Below are positions 1 to 8,679 of a DNA stretch of 64,000 bases, piece by piece (within the stretch, counting starts at the first letter, position 1; each line of letters opens with the position of its first letter). Under the pieces are notes generated by a model. The model did no database searches. It was not told the origin of the DNA and saw only the letters and a list, made by a program, of their open reading frames with translations. A program made the translations under genes and the position numbers. This DNA comes from Vibrio intestinalis (GTDB lineage Bacteria; Pseudomonadota; Gammaproteobacteria; Enterobacterales; Vibrionaceae), in the NCBI RefSeq assembly GCF_025195085.2, contig NZ_JANAVY020000002.1:336284-400283 (forward strand), in the 5' to 3' direction.

Positions 1-121
1 AAGAGAAGTCGAATTCTACCGCACTGGCATCACCCGCTACCTCATCCTCTTCAACGTCATCGACATCATCTACGCCATGCAATAGCGCATCAATTTCGTC
101 TTGGCTTAATAGATCAGTCAC
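1..121 (-). CDS. fliM: Flagellar motor switch protein FliM (5' end only)
   Basis: Only the first 40 codons lie in the window; the gene continues past the left edge. FliM is the C-ring switch subunit that binds phosphorylated CheY. The N-terminal peptide contains LSQDEIDALLHG, the conserved CheY-P-binding segment at the start of FliM proteins, followed by an acidic linker. The start is GTG (119-121), preceded by an AGGA Shine-Dalgarno that overlaps the fliL stop codon, 8 bases upstream, so translation is probably coupled to fliL. It belongs to the fliK-fliL-fliM transcript. Identification is secure despite the short length because motif and synteny agree. Confidence 0.93.
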   Translation of the reverse strand, partial: MTDLLSQDEIDALLHGVDDVDDVEEDEVAGDASAVEFDFS

Positions 122-129
122 TCTTAGTC

Positions 130-624
130 CTACTGAATTACGAAATCAGTAAACAGCACACGCTCAATCACGGGCTCGCCTACTGCGCGAGTCAAACTCG
201 CTTGAATGTCTTGGGTCGCTTTATCACGAAGTTCGACACGCCCTGTCGCGCTTCGCAACTGATCGACAGTCGCCGAAGCGAACGTCGCCAACAAGGAGCT
301 TTCAATTAACGGCGAGTGGTAGCGAGCAAGGTTTTCATTGTTGCTTCCACGTACCATCAGCTGCACTTTAATCTGAACGAGACGATCTTTCGAATCCCCG
401 GTCACATTAAACAAAAACGGTTGGGCAATATTTACATAAGAAACGGGAGCTTCAACTGTCGCTGCCGTTTGGCTTGCTGCGAGCTCTTCTGCGCTTGGTT
501 CACTCGAACCCATCAAGAAAAATGCAGCACCACCGCCAACAACCAACAACACTACCACGGCTGCGATAATGATAATTAGCTTGTTTTTACCTTTTGGTGC
601 TTCGTTGTCTAGTTCTTCTGCCAT
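130..624 (-). CDS. fliL: Flagellar basal body-associated protein FliL
   Basis: FliL surrounds the stator units at the flagellar base and supports motor torque. The 164-residue protein has a short charged cytoplasmic N-terminus, one membrane helix at about residues 16-38 (IIIIAAVVVLLVVGGGAAFF) and a periplasmic domain that ends in VLFTDFVIQ, typical of the family. Length is normal for Vibrio FliL. It lies between fliK (50 bases upstream) and fliM (8 bases downstream) in the same transcription unit. Nothing unusual is seen. Confidence 0.96.
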   Translation of the reverse strand: MAEELDNEAPKGKNKLIIIIAAVVVLLVVGGGAAFFLMGSSEPSAEELAASQTAATVEAPVSYVNIAQPFLFNVTGDSKDRLVQIKVQLMVRGSNNENLARYHSPLIESSLLATFASATVDQLRSATGRVELRDKATQDIQASLTRAVGEPVIERVLFTDFVIQ

Positions 625-673
625 AGATAAACTTTCTCTAACTATTCAGTTCTTTATTTGCTTAAGGCATAGT

Positions 674-2656
674 TTAAGCGTAATAACTGATTCCATCACG
701 CTTTGATGCGACATTCAAATCAAGTTTGACGTCTGGTTCAAGGTTTTCTTCACCTGAGAAGGTTTGATTGCCGTTACCTTGACCACTTCCACCTTCATTT
801 CCGGCCGCATATTGGCCTTGTTGCTGCCCAGAAGATTGCTGTTGAACCGAAGTATCACTTAATTGTACGCCCTGTTGAGCGAGCATTTCTCTCAAACGTG
901 GCATCGCTTGTTCGACAATATCTCGTGCTTGTTGGTTGGCAACGGTAAAGTGGACTGTCGCGCCATCACCATTCATATTCATGCGAATCTGCATGCGGCC
1001 AAGCTCTGGTGGGTCAAGGCGAATATCAATGTTCTTGAGATTTTTCGACAGCATCATCTGCACGCGTTCAGCCACTTGCTCACTTGCCATTTCACGGTTT
1101 AGTTGCATCGCTGGCTGAGCTTGAGCGGCTTGCTCTGCACGCATTTGGTTGTTAACACCTTGCTGACCTGCTGCGTGGCTTAGTTGCTGGGCAATGGTCG
1201 CTTCTGCGCCTTGCCCGTTGTTCGCACTATCTTTTGCTGAAAGCTTACCAATTGAAGCGGCTGCGTTTGCTCCGAGTGCTGCCTTGGCGACTAACTGATC
1301 GGGGCTAGTTGGCGCGGCTACCGCTTGTGCGGTAACAGCTTGCATTTGCTGTGCTATCGCAGCTTCAGGACTAGCTGCATTGAGCATCGCTTGAGCACCT
1401 TGGGCTGCCACTTGAGGTGCTTGACCTTGTTGCTGAGCTTGAAGGGCCGCTAACTGGGCCTGCTGCATAGCTTGTGGACTTGCCGCAAGTTTATGCCCCG
1501 CTTTTAACTGATTTTCAGCAAGAGCGGCAAGCTCTGCATCCGACAGTGGCACACCGTCATTGGTTGACCAAGCAATCGCTGCACTTGTTACAGGCATTGC
1601 TGCATTTGGGTCTAATGACTCAGTGACACCTTCAATATTTTGATTCGTTGCTGCCGACACAACACCTTGAGCGACCGTTTCACCGTTTTGCGTTACTTGC
1701 GTCATTTCTTCAGCGGTCATTGCCACTACAGGTGCTTGACCGTCCACTTGTGTGGTCGCCGCACTAAATGAAGTGCCACTAACAACCATGGTTGGCTGAG
1801 TTGACTCTGGTTGCGCCTCTTGCAATGCTTTCAATGCTGCTAGCTCATCTGCCGACATCGCCTTTAACACTTCTGGGTCTAGCGACTCCAAGGCCGCATC
1901 ACTGGCAATAGCCGGTTGCTCCAGAGTATTGGTTGCAGGGAGCACGATGCGCTCACCATGTAAGGTGATGGTTTCAGGTTCTACCGCTTGGATTTGTTCC
2001 AGTTTAGCAAGATCAATCGTGTTGGTCGCTTGCTCTACACCACTAGCTTCAATTGCAGCGCCGGTCGCAACTCCTGCCGCTGCTGCGCCAACAAGTGGAC
2101 TCTTGGATTCACTATCTTGCTCTGGCAGTTCTACTTCTGCGCCTTGATGTGGCAATGCATTGCCGTCTTTAGGCTGCAACGCTTGGCTTGATTGATTAAG
2201 TCGGCCAAGTAGTTCGTTATTTTCTGATACGGTCTGTTCTGCTTGCTGGCTAGAAGCCTTAGCATTGGTCTCGCCTGCTGGCTTTTCAATAAAACGTTCA
2301 AGCTCGGGTGGAATGGTCGATTTCTCCGCGCCAGGTTGCGCCGTTTTCGCGGTTTCGCTTTCCTCGCCCTCTTGACCATCGAGCGCATCGTTAACAGCTT
2401 CAGCTTGTTTTGATGCTGTAACTTCTGCTTCACCCTCGCTGACAGCACTCGCCTCACCTTGGCCTTTTACGGACTCAGACTTCACGTTAGCAGTGCCTTC
2501 CGCGCTTTTCTCTGCTTTAGATTCGCCTCTAATCAACGAGGTTAACTTAGAGAAGAACCCTTCAGATTCTGAGGTTTCAGAAGATGAGCTTGAGCCATCC
2601 ACACTGATTTTGGAGGCTTTTGCGGCATCGGTTGTCGGAGACAAATTCACATTCAT
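674..2656 (-). CDS. fliK: Flagellar hook-length control protein FliK
   Basis: FliK is the exported ruler that sets hook length and switches the flagellar export gate to filament substrates. The protein is 660 residues, longer than the roughly 400 of enteric FliK. Residues 1-520 are low complexity, rich in Ala, Gln, Glu and Ser, as expected for an extended ruler. The conserved C-terminal domain is at about 545-625, with LDPPELGRMQIRMNMNG and the following QQARDIVEQAMPRLREML block. The tail is Gln/Gly rich. A sigma-54 promoter match at 2802-2817 lies about 145 bases upstream, so fliK probably heads its own late transcript with fliL and fliM. Confidence 0.95.
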   Translation of the reverse strand: MNVNLSPTTDAAKASKISVDGSSSSSETSESEGFFSKLTSLIRGESKAEKSAEGTANVKSESVKGQGEASAVSEGEAEVTASKQAEAVNDALDGQEGEESETAKTAQPGAEKSTIPPELERFIEKPAGETNAKASSQQAEQTVSENNELLGRLNQSSQALQPKDGNALPHQGAEVELPEQDSESKSPLVGAAAAGVATGAAIEASGVEQATNTIDLAKLEQIQAVEPETITLHGERIVLPATNTLEQPAIASDAALESLDPEVLKAMSADELAALKALQEAQPESTQPTMVVSGTSFSAATTQVDGQAPVVAMTAEEMTQVTQNGETVAQGVVSAATNQNIEGVTESLDPNAAMPVTSAAIAWSTNDGVPLSDAELAALAENQLKAGHKLAASPQAMQQAQLAALQAQQQGQAPQVAAQGAQAMLNAASPEAAIAQQMQAVTAQAVAAPTSPDQLVAKAALGANAAASIGKLSAKDSANNGQGAEATIAQQLSHAAGQQGVNNQMRAEQAAQAQPAMQLNREMASEQVAERVQMMLSKNLKNIDIRLDPPELGRMQIRMNMNGDGATVHFTVANQQARDIVEQAMPRLREMLAQQGVQLSDTSVQQQSSGQQQGQYAAGNEGGSGQGNGNQTFSGEENLEPDVKLDLNVASKRDGISYYA

Positions 2657-2801
2657 AAATCATTAACTCATCATACTACCAAGGATAATCAATCACTTCG
2701 GTATCTTGTATAAATTGATTCTAATGCGAGATTGCACTACCGAACGACGTCAAATAGATAACGAAACATGGCATTAGAACAGACCAGATTAGAATATGTT
2801 C

Positions 2802-2817
2802 TGCAAGATACGCGCCA
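2802..2817 (-). promoter_or_regulatory. Sigma-54 (RpoN) promoter for fliKLM
   Basis: Read on the minus strand the site is TGGCGCGTATCTTGCA, matching the -24/-12 consensus TGGCAC-N5-TTGCW with exact spacing and one mismatch. It lies in the 193-base fliJ-fliK gap, which is otherwise without a gene. RpoN promoters of flagellar genes in Vibrio are activated by FlrA or FlrC; which one acts here cannot be read from the sequence. Confidence 0.8.
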
Positions 2818-2849
2818 AAAATCAGACTGATAGTCAGCGGAAAATGAAA

Positions 2850-3290
2850 TTAGTTGATTGAACGGCGAGAATATTGCAGCGTTGAAAATTCATCCATCTG
2901 CTTTTGCTCTCGCTGATTTTGAATGCGTTGCTTCTCGGTTTTCTTCTTTTCAATCATCCACTCATAAGAGCGGCGCTGTTTACGACATTCAAGCCAGTGC
3001 TGCTCGCAGGTTTCAACTTGCTCTTTAAAGTGAGATTCTGCCTGCTTCTGCTTAGACAACGTATCATCCAAGGTGGTTAGAAAACGATTCAAGTGAGTAT
3101 ATTGGCTTGCCGTGAGACCTTGTTTACCACGGTCAACTAATTGCTGACAGTAATCCAAACGGTATTTTTCAATTTGCTCAAGCTGCTGATAATAACCAGT
3201 AAGCTCAGTGCGAGCTTGGTTAAGCGCTAAAACTGCTTGGTTTTCGCGCTCTTTGGCTTGATCCATTAAAAACTCTAGGGCGTTATCCAT
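2850..3290 (-). CDS. fliJ: Flagellar export protein FliJ
   Basis: FliJ is the coiled-coil stalk of the flagellar type III export ATPase and links the FliI hexamer to FlhA. The 146 residues are almost entirely predicted helix rich in Gln, Glu, Lys and Arg (for example QARTELTGYYQQLEQIEKYR), with the family-typical MDNALEFLMDQAKE opening. Length is normal. It starts 7 bases after the fliI stop codon and is the last gene of the fliEFGHIJ run; the next gene, fliK, has its own sigma-54 promoter match. Confidence 0.94.
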   Translation of the reverse strand: MDNALEFLMDQAKERENQAVLALNQARTELTGYYQQLEQIEKYRLDYCQQLVDRGKQGLTASQYTHLNRFLTTLDDTLSKQKQAESHFKEQVETCEQHWLECRKQRRSYEWMIEKKKTEKQRIQNQREQKQMDEFSTLQYSRRSIN

Positions 3291-3297
3291 GGCTCAG

Positions 3298-4620
3298 CTA
3301 CTCCCCTTTTAGCAAGCTACCGAGCATGTTGACACACATCTCGTATGGCACACTTTCTTTCATACCCTGCTGTAGGAAAGCATCCAGTCTTGGCTTGAGA
3401 GTAAAGGCGCTATCAATTGCAGGATCTGAGCCCGGCTTATACGCACCAATCGATACCAAGTCTTGGTTTTTACGACAGATAGACAGTACCTGACGCACGG
3501 CCTTAGACATCAGCACATGCTCTTCGCTGGTAATTTGCGGCATAACACGGCTGACCGATTTCTCAACGTCAATCGCTGGGTAATGACCCGCATCCGCCAT
3601 TTCGCGAGATAGCACCACGTGACCATCAAGAATCGCACGAGAAGCATCGGCGATTGGATCTTGTAAATCATCACCTTCAGTAAGAACAGTAAAGAATGCA
3701 GTGATTGAGCCTTGATCTGGGCTACCGTTACCAGCACGTTCTACTAGCGCTGGAAGCTTAGCAAAAACCGAAGGTGGATAACCTTTAGTTGCCGGAGGCT
3801 CACCCACAGAAAGGGCAATTTCACGCTGAGCCTGAGCAAAACGAGTTAAAGAGTCCATCAGCAACAAAACATCTAAGCCTTGATCGCGGAAGTATTCAGC
3901 AATGGTCAAGGCGGTCTGACAACCTTTTAAACGCATCAACGGCGAAGCATCGGCAGGTGCAGCAACGACCACCGAACGTTGACGGCCATCGACACCCAAA
4001 ATCTCTTCAATGAATTCTTTAACTTCGCGCCCACGTTCACCGATTAGGCCAACAACCACGACTTGCGCGGTCGTACCTCGCGTCATCATTCCCAAGGTGA
4101 CCGACTTACCAACACCTGAACCGGCAAATAGACCGATACGTTGCCCTTTACCTACCGTTAAAAGGCCATTAATGGCTTTAAGACCAACATCAAGTGGTTC
4201 TGAGATAGGTTTACGGGCGAGTGGGTTAATCGGTTCTGCGTTAAACGATGCGCGCTTTTCGGTATAAATAGGGCCTAAGCCATCAAGCGGGTTACCAACA
4301 CCATCAATTACGCGGCCAAGTAGCTCCATACCAACAGGCAAGCCCGTTTCACTGGTTAATGGCGTCACTTTCGCGCCGGGTAATACGCCTGTGATCTGCT
4401 CACTAGGCATAAGGTACAAGCTGTCACCCGAAAAACCGACAACTTCGGCTTCCATCTCACCATGCATGGTTTCTACTCGGCATAAACTGCCGATGGGTGC
4501 ACGACACCCGGTCGCTTCTAAAGTCAGCCCAACGACACGCACCAATTTACCCGAGGCCACAGGGCGACAGGTTAAGCCATTGACTTTGTATTGGGAGAGT
4601 CGGTCAGCGAGTGGCAGCAC
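3298..4620 (-). CDS. fliI: Flagellar protein export ATPase FliI
   Basis: FliI is the ATPase of the flagellar type III secretion apparatus, related to the F1 beta subunit. Walker A is AGSGVGKS at residues 166-173, Walker B is [10 protein letters not shown] at about 251-260, and the [10 protein letters not shown] segment at 191-200 is the usual P-loop ATPase family signature. 440 residues is the normal length. The start is GTG and shares its G with the last base of the fliH stop codon (TAGTG), so translation is probably coupled to fliH, its regulatory partner. Confidence 0.97.
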   Translation of the reverse strand: MLPLADRLSQYKVNGLTCRPVASGKLVRVVGLTLEATGCRAPIGSLCRVETMHGEMEAEVVGFSGDSLYLMPSEQITGVLPGAKVTPLTSETGLPVGMELLGRVIDGVGNPLDGLGPIYTEKRASFNAEPINPLARKPISEPLDVGLKAINGLLTVGKGQRIGLFAGSGVGKSVTLGMMTRGTTAQVVVVGLIGERGREVKEFIEEILGVDGRQRSVVVAAPADASPLMRLKGCQTALTIAEYFRDQGLDVLLLMDSLTRFAQAQREIALSVGEPPATKGYPPSVFAKLPALVERAGNGSPDQGSITAFFTVLTEGDDLQDPIADASRAILDGHVVLSREMADAGHYPAIDVEKSVSRVMPQITSEEHVLMSKAVRQVLSICRKNQDLVSIGAYKPGSDPAIDSAFTLKPRLDAFLQQGMKESVPYEMCVNMLGSLLKGE

Positions 4621-5420
4621 TAATCACCACCTTGATGGCGGTTCACACCACAGAAGCTTTGTAGCACGCTTCGAATTCGCTCCTCCATACGGTAATTCAC
4701 GCTCGACTCTCCCGCTTCGATCTGTACATCACCGCGATTTAGCGCAGGCTCGCTATGCAATGTCCAATTTCTAAATTCGAGAGTCTCGTCCCCGTAGGAA
4801 GAACGAATAATTTCAACATCATCAGGATGCAGTTTCAGCGTGATCGCATGACCAGAAACTGGTAAGGATTCTACTGACTGCTTGATAGTGTCTAAGATAA
4901 CTTGAGGGTTGGTTTGAACTTCGACATGCACCACCTCTTTGGTTAAGGTCAGCACCATGTCGACAAGTTGTTTTTCAACCTGAGCATTCATTAGCTCTAA
5001 AGGTTGAGCAAACTGATTGGCCAAATTAACAAAGGTTTGCACTTGCTGTTGGATAAACTCTTGCCCAGCGGCAACGCCTTCCATCTTTCCGGCTTCTAAA
5101 CCTTCTTGATGGCCTTCTTGCAAACCTTGCTCTTTGCCTTTTTCATAACCTTGTTTGAAGCCCGCTTCTTGGCCTTGATGCAAACCATCTTGATAGGCTT
5201 GCTGCTTAATCAATTCTATTTCAGCGTCAGTAAGTTCTACTGGCGCTTCTTCTTCCGGCTGTTCGAAGTTAGGCATCCAACTAGGGTCATAGTTCATTGC
5301 CGTTTCACGCGCTTGTGAATGGGTTTCTGAACTGTAGTCAGGTAGGCCCCATTTCTGCGGCTTTTCTACTTGTTGGTCGTCATCAAGGCGTAAAAAGCCT
5401 CGTTTTCTCTCACCTGACAT
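4620..5420 (-). CDS. fliH: Flagellar assembly protein FliH
   Basis: FliH forms the peripheral stalk of the export ATPase and inhibits FliI until it docks at the C ring. The 266-residue protein has a disordered N-terminus with Trp residues (PQKWGLPDY), then a helical stretch with glycine at every fourth position from residue 79 to 119, an unbroken run of ten GxxxG steps. The C-terminal FliI-binding domain covers about 150-260. It lies between fliG (35-base gap) and fliI (one-base overlap). The glycine run is a known FliH feature but is long and regular here. Confidence 0.95.
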   Translation of the reverse strand: MSGERKRGFLRLDDDQQVEKPQKWGLPDYSSETHSQARETAMNYDPSWMPNFEQPEEEAPVELTDAEIELIKQQAYQDGLHQGQEAGFKQGYEKGKEQGLQEGHQEGLEAGKMEGVAAGQEFIQQQVQTFVNLANQFAQPLELMNAQVEKQLVDMVLTLTKEVVHVEVQTNPQVILDTIKQSVESLPVSGHAITLKLHPDDVEIIRSSYGDETLEFRNWTLHSEPALNRGDVQIEAGESSVNYRMEERIRSVLQSFCGVNRHQGGD

Positions 5421-5455
5421 GCTACTTACCTAATTGTTGAATTTGACAAGGTCGA

Positions 5456-6511
5456 TTATAAGAATTCGTCTGCGCCACCAGAAAGCATTAGCTCACCAGC
5501 ATCGGCCATACGACGAGCAATCGCCAGCACTTCTTTCTGTGCTGCTTCTACATCCGATACCTTGATCGGTGGCATTGCTTCGATATCGTCGCGCATCATC
5601 TCAGCGGCACGCTTAGACATGTTCTTGAAGATCTTATCACGCAGGCCATCATCTGCACCTTTAAGTGCTTTCTGAAGTACATCTTGCGGAACATCACGCA
5701 GCAACTTCTGAATACCTTGATCGTCCACTTCGATAAGGTTTTCGAATACGAACATAAGGTCTTGAATTTGCGTTGCCATGTCTTCGTCTTGGTCGCGGAT
5801 TTGCTCCATCAACACGCCTTCGACGTTGTTGTCCATGTAGTTCATGATCTCGGCTGCAGCCTTCAGGCCACCAATCTTGGCGGCTTGCGCACCCGCTTGA
5901 CCAGCGAACTGCTTCTCCATGATTTCGTTCAGCTCTGCCAATGCCGATGGCTGAACTTCTTCGAGGTTGGCAATACGCATCATCAAATCTAGACGGTCAC
6001 GCTCAGCAAACTGAGACAAGATCTCCGCAGACTGATCCGGCTCTAAGTAAGACAATACGATGGTTTGAATCTGTGGGTGCTCGTTGATGATGATGCTGGC
6101 TACCTGACGAGGGTCCATCCACTTAAGGGAATCGAGACCTTTCGAACCAGTACCAAGTAGAATTTGGTCTACTAAGTTATTCGCTTTATCTTCACCAAGT
6201 GCGGCAACAAGGGTATTACGCATGAAGTCTTCACTGCCCATACCAATGTTGGTGTATTTCTGAATGTCTTCCAAGAATGCACGATGCACCACCCCAACCT
6301 TATCTTGGCTAAGGTCGGCAGCGCGAGCCATTGCACTACCTACACGCTGAACTTGTTTAGGCTCTAGGTGACGAATGATACCTGCAGCGTCTTCCTCGTT
6401 TAGGCTCAGCAGCAAAATTGCCGCGCGCTCTTCACCGGGAATCGCTGAAATATCAACGGTGTTTTCAGTAACTTCACCGCCTTGTTCTTGAGGTACGATT
6501 TCGTTAGGCAT
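5456..6511 (-). CDS. fliG: Flagellar motor switch protein FliG
   Basis: FliG is the C-ring component that touches the stator and generates torque. The 351 residues match family length. The EHPQIQTIVLSYLEPDQSAEIL block at about 150-172 is characteristic of the middle domain, and the C-terminal domain carries the charged torque helix (DDGLRDKIFKNMSKRAAEMM, about 288-307). The ATG overlaps the last 8 bases of fliF, consistent with the known FliF-FliG co-assembly at the MS ring. Confidence 0.97.
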   Translation of the reverse strand: MPNEIVPQEQGGEVTENTVDISAIPGEERAAILLLSLNEEDAAGIIRHLEPKQVQRVGSAMARAADLSQDKVGVVHRAFLEDIQKYTNIGMGSEDFMRNTLVAALGEDKANNLVDQILLGTGSKGLDSLKWMDPRQVASIIINEHPQIQTIVLSYLEPDQSAEILSQFAERDRLDLMMRIANLEEVQPSALAELNEIMEKQFAGQAGAQAAKIGGLKAAAEIMNYMDNNVEGVLMEQIRDQDEDMATQIQDLMFVFENLIEVDDQGIQKLLRDVPQDVLQKALKGADDGLRDKIFKNMSKRAAEMMRDDIEAMPPIKVSDVEAAQKEVLAIARRMADAGELMLSGGADEFL

Positions 6512-8255
6512 CTTGCATCCAGTTCTTCACTACTTGCGCCGCTAGCTCTGGTTCGTTAGCAACCAGTGCACGCACCGCTTTTAACACATCTTCGTCTTTG
6601 TGTAGGTTCGGCAAATCAATGCTAGAACCAAACTCAAACAGCTCACCACCGTCTAAGTCACCACCAATTAGGCTGGTTTCACCGTCCATACCAATTGGCA
6701 GACCATCTGGGCCATACATTTGTTCATCATCGTCATCCGCAGCAGGGTTGAGCAGTTTCTTCATCGCAGGGCGAACCAATACCAAGACCACGATGATGAT
6801 GACCAGAGCACTTGCAAACCAACGAACCCAATCGTTGAAGTTTGGATGCTCCCAAATTGGCACATCTTGAATAATTTCAGACTCAGGTACAGCAAACTGC
6901 ATGCTTAGTACATTGAGTAAATCACCGCGCGCTTCACTAAAGCCGACTGCGCCCACCAACACTTGACGGATGGAGTTAAGCTCAGTATCTGATAGCGGTT
7001 GATAGCTTGTCTCACCAGTATCAGGGTTAACAATCGCACGGTTTTTAATTGCAACAGCAACGGTTTGGCGATTCACGATACCAGTTTGACGGCGTTCGTG
7101 GCTAATTGTTGTATCTAGCTCGTAGTTACGGGTTGCTTCTTTATGGACTGAACCTTGACCAAGCACAGTACCATCTTTCATTTGCGCCACATCTTGTGGA
7201 ATTGAAGCATCTGCTGGAGGCTGGTTACTCAACGCACCCGGCACACCTGCCACAACATTACCGTTGTTGTAATCTTCTAGCGTGTATTCACTTCGAGTAG
7301 CTGGCGTAGCTGGGTCAAAACGTTTACGCGTTTGTTCTACTGCACTGAAATCCAGTTCGATATCCACCTGAGCGGTGTAATTACCGAAGCCTAAAATTGG
7401 GATAAGAACAGAATCAATCTTCTCGCGCAGCGCTTGCTCTTGCTTACGCTCTAGTTCGTGTTCTTTACGACGCGCCATAGAGGCCGCATCTTGAGAGCCA
7501 GAGCTTAATAGTCGGCCATGTTGATCGGTTACTGTCACACGAGTTGGCTTCATGCCTGGTACAGCACTTGAAACCATATCAACAATCGAATCGACTTCTT
7601 CTTGTTTTAACGTGTTGCCTGTACTCACTGTCAGAAACACCGAAGCAGACGCTTCTTGGTTATGACGTACAAACACACTTTGTTTTGGTAGGGCGAGTAA
7701 AACACGTGCTTTACGCACCTGTTTCATTTCTTCTATTGCTTTAGAAAGCTGACGCTCACGGCTCAATTTAAGACGTTCTAGCTCAAGGCGCTGCGACACA
7801 CCAAAGCCCATATCTTGCAGCAAGATATCGTCGCCAGCTTCTTTCTCTTGGTTTAAACCAGCACGCGTAAGGTTGAGCTTAAGGCCGCTGTATTCAGCCA
7901 CTGGCACCATAATGGTGTTACCTTCAAGCGTGTATTCTTGTTTTTGCTGATCTAGGTAATCGAGTACAGGGATCAGTTCTTCTGTTTCATACGCACCTAG
8001 AGGGCGCATTTCTGGCTCTTTCACCCAGAAAAACAGCATCACGATCAGCGCAACACAGATAGAAATAGACAGCACCAACACGACTTGGCGAAGTAAGTCG
8101 AGATCACCGACCGCCATATCGAACTTAGAACTGCTTTTTTCATCAAGATCAGGATTTTGACTTGCGCCTGAATCCACGTCAGATTGCGTGATCAAGGCGT
8201 TATCAGAGCTAGACTCTGAAAGAGTCAAATCGGTTGATTGGTTTGGATCTGCCAC
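6504..8255 (-). CDS. fliF: Flagellar MS-ring protein FliF
   Basis: FliF builds the inner-membrane MS ring on which the export gate and C ring assemble. The 583-residue protein has two membrane helices, at about residues 58-78 (VVLVLSISICVALIVMLFFW) and 478-498 (FASALVIIIVVLVLVRPAMK), flanking the periplasmic ring-building domains (LGAYETEELIPVLDYLDQQ onward). The acidic C-terminal tail that follows the second helix binds FliG. Length and layout are typical of Vibrio FliF. The start is 14 bases downstream of fliE. Confidence 0.97.
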   Translation of the reverse strand: MADPNQSTDLTLSESSSDNALITQSDVDSGASQNPDLDEKSSSKFDMAVGDLDLLRQVVLVLSISICVALIVMLFFWVKEPEMRPLGAYETEELIPVLDYLDQQKQEYTLEGNTIMVPVAEYSGLKLNLTRAGLNQEKEAGDDILLQDMGFGVSQRLELERLKLSRERQLSKAIEEMKQVRKARVLLALPKQSVFVRHNQEASASVFLTVSTGNTLKQEEVDSIVDMVSSAVPGMKPTRVTVTDQHGRLLSSGSQDAASMARRKEHELERKQEQALREKIDSVLIPILGFGNYTAQVDIELDFSAVEQTRKRFDPATPATRSEYTLEDYNNGNVVAGVPGALSNQPPADASIPQDVAQMKDGTVLGQGSVHKEATRNYELDTTISHERRQTGIVNRQTVAVAIKNRAIVNPDTGETSYQPLSDTELNSIRQVLVGAVGFSEARGDLLNVLSMQFAVPESEIIQDVPIWEHPNFNDWVRWFASALVIIIVVLVLVRPAMKKLLNPAADDDDEQMYGPDGLPIGMDGETSLIGGDLDGGELFEFGSSIDLPNLHKDEDVLKAVRALVANEPELAAQVVKNWMQDA

Positions 8256-8269
8256 AGAAAATACCTAAG

Positions 8270-8581
8270 TTACACTGGCATGTTCATCAATTCTTTGTAC
8301 GCTTCAACAAGCTTGTTGCGTACTTGAATTGTTGCTTCAAATGCGACACTGGATTTGTTGCGCGCAATCATTACATCGGAAAGAGACACACCTTCATCAC
8401 CGCGATCAAAACGCATTTGAAGGTTACTAGAGGTCTTAGAAAGGTCATTGACGTTATTAATAGCATTGTTCAATAGCGCACTAAAATCTGCACCCACAGC
8501 CTGACCTGTTGCCGCTGGTTTAGTGTTAGCAGCTTCAAGCATCATGGCTTGCATTTCACTATTAAATCCATCAATTCTCAT
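8270..8581 (-). CDS. fliE: Flagellar hook-basal body protein FliE
   Basis: FliE joins the MS ring to the proximal rod. The C-terminal segment (LSDVMIARNKSSVAFEATIQ, then VRNKLVEAYKELMNMPV) is the family signature. I place the start at the ATG at 8581 (MRIDGFNSEM), giving 103 residues, the usual Vibrio length: AGAGG lies 5 bases upstream of it. The ATG immediately before, at 8584, is too close to that site, and the further upstream in-frame TTG at 8599 has no ribosome binding site. It is first in the fliEFGHIJ operon behind a sigma-54 promoter match. Confidence 0.95.
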   Translation of the reverse strand: MRIDGFNSEMQAMMLEAANTKPAATGQAVGADFSALLNNAINNVNDLSKTSSNLQMRFDRGDEGVSLSDVMIARNKSSVAFEATIQVRNKLVEAYKELMNMPV

Positions 8582-8634
8582 CATTACCTCTGATGTCAAC
8601 TATTTGACTAACTCTTTCGCTGTAATACTGACGC

Positions 8635-8650
8635 TGCAAATCCTATGCCA
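8635..8650 (-). promoter_or_regulatory. Sigma-54 (RpoN) promoter for fliE operon
   Basis: Minus-strand sequence TGGCATAGGATTTGCA fits TGGCAC-N5-TTGCW with the correct 5-base spacer and one mismatch. It lies between flrC and fliE, about 55 bases before the fliE start. In V. cholerae the fliE operon is an RpoN-dependent middle-class transcript, so the position fits that knowledge. Confidence 0.85.
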
Positions 8651-8679
8651 CGTAGATATAAGGTATCGAAAATAGCACG

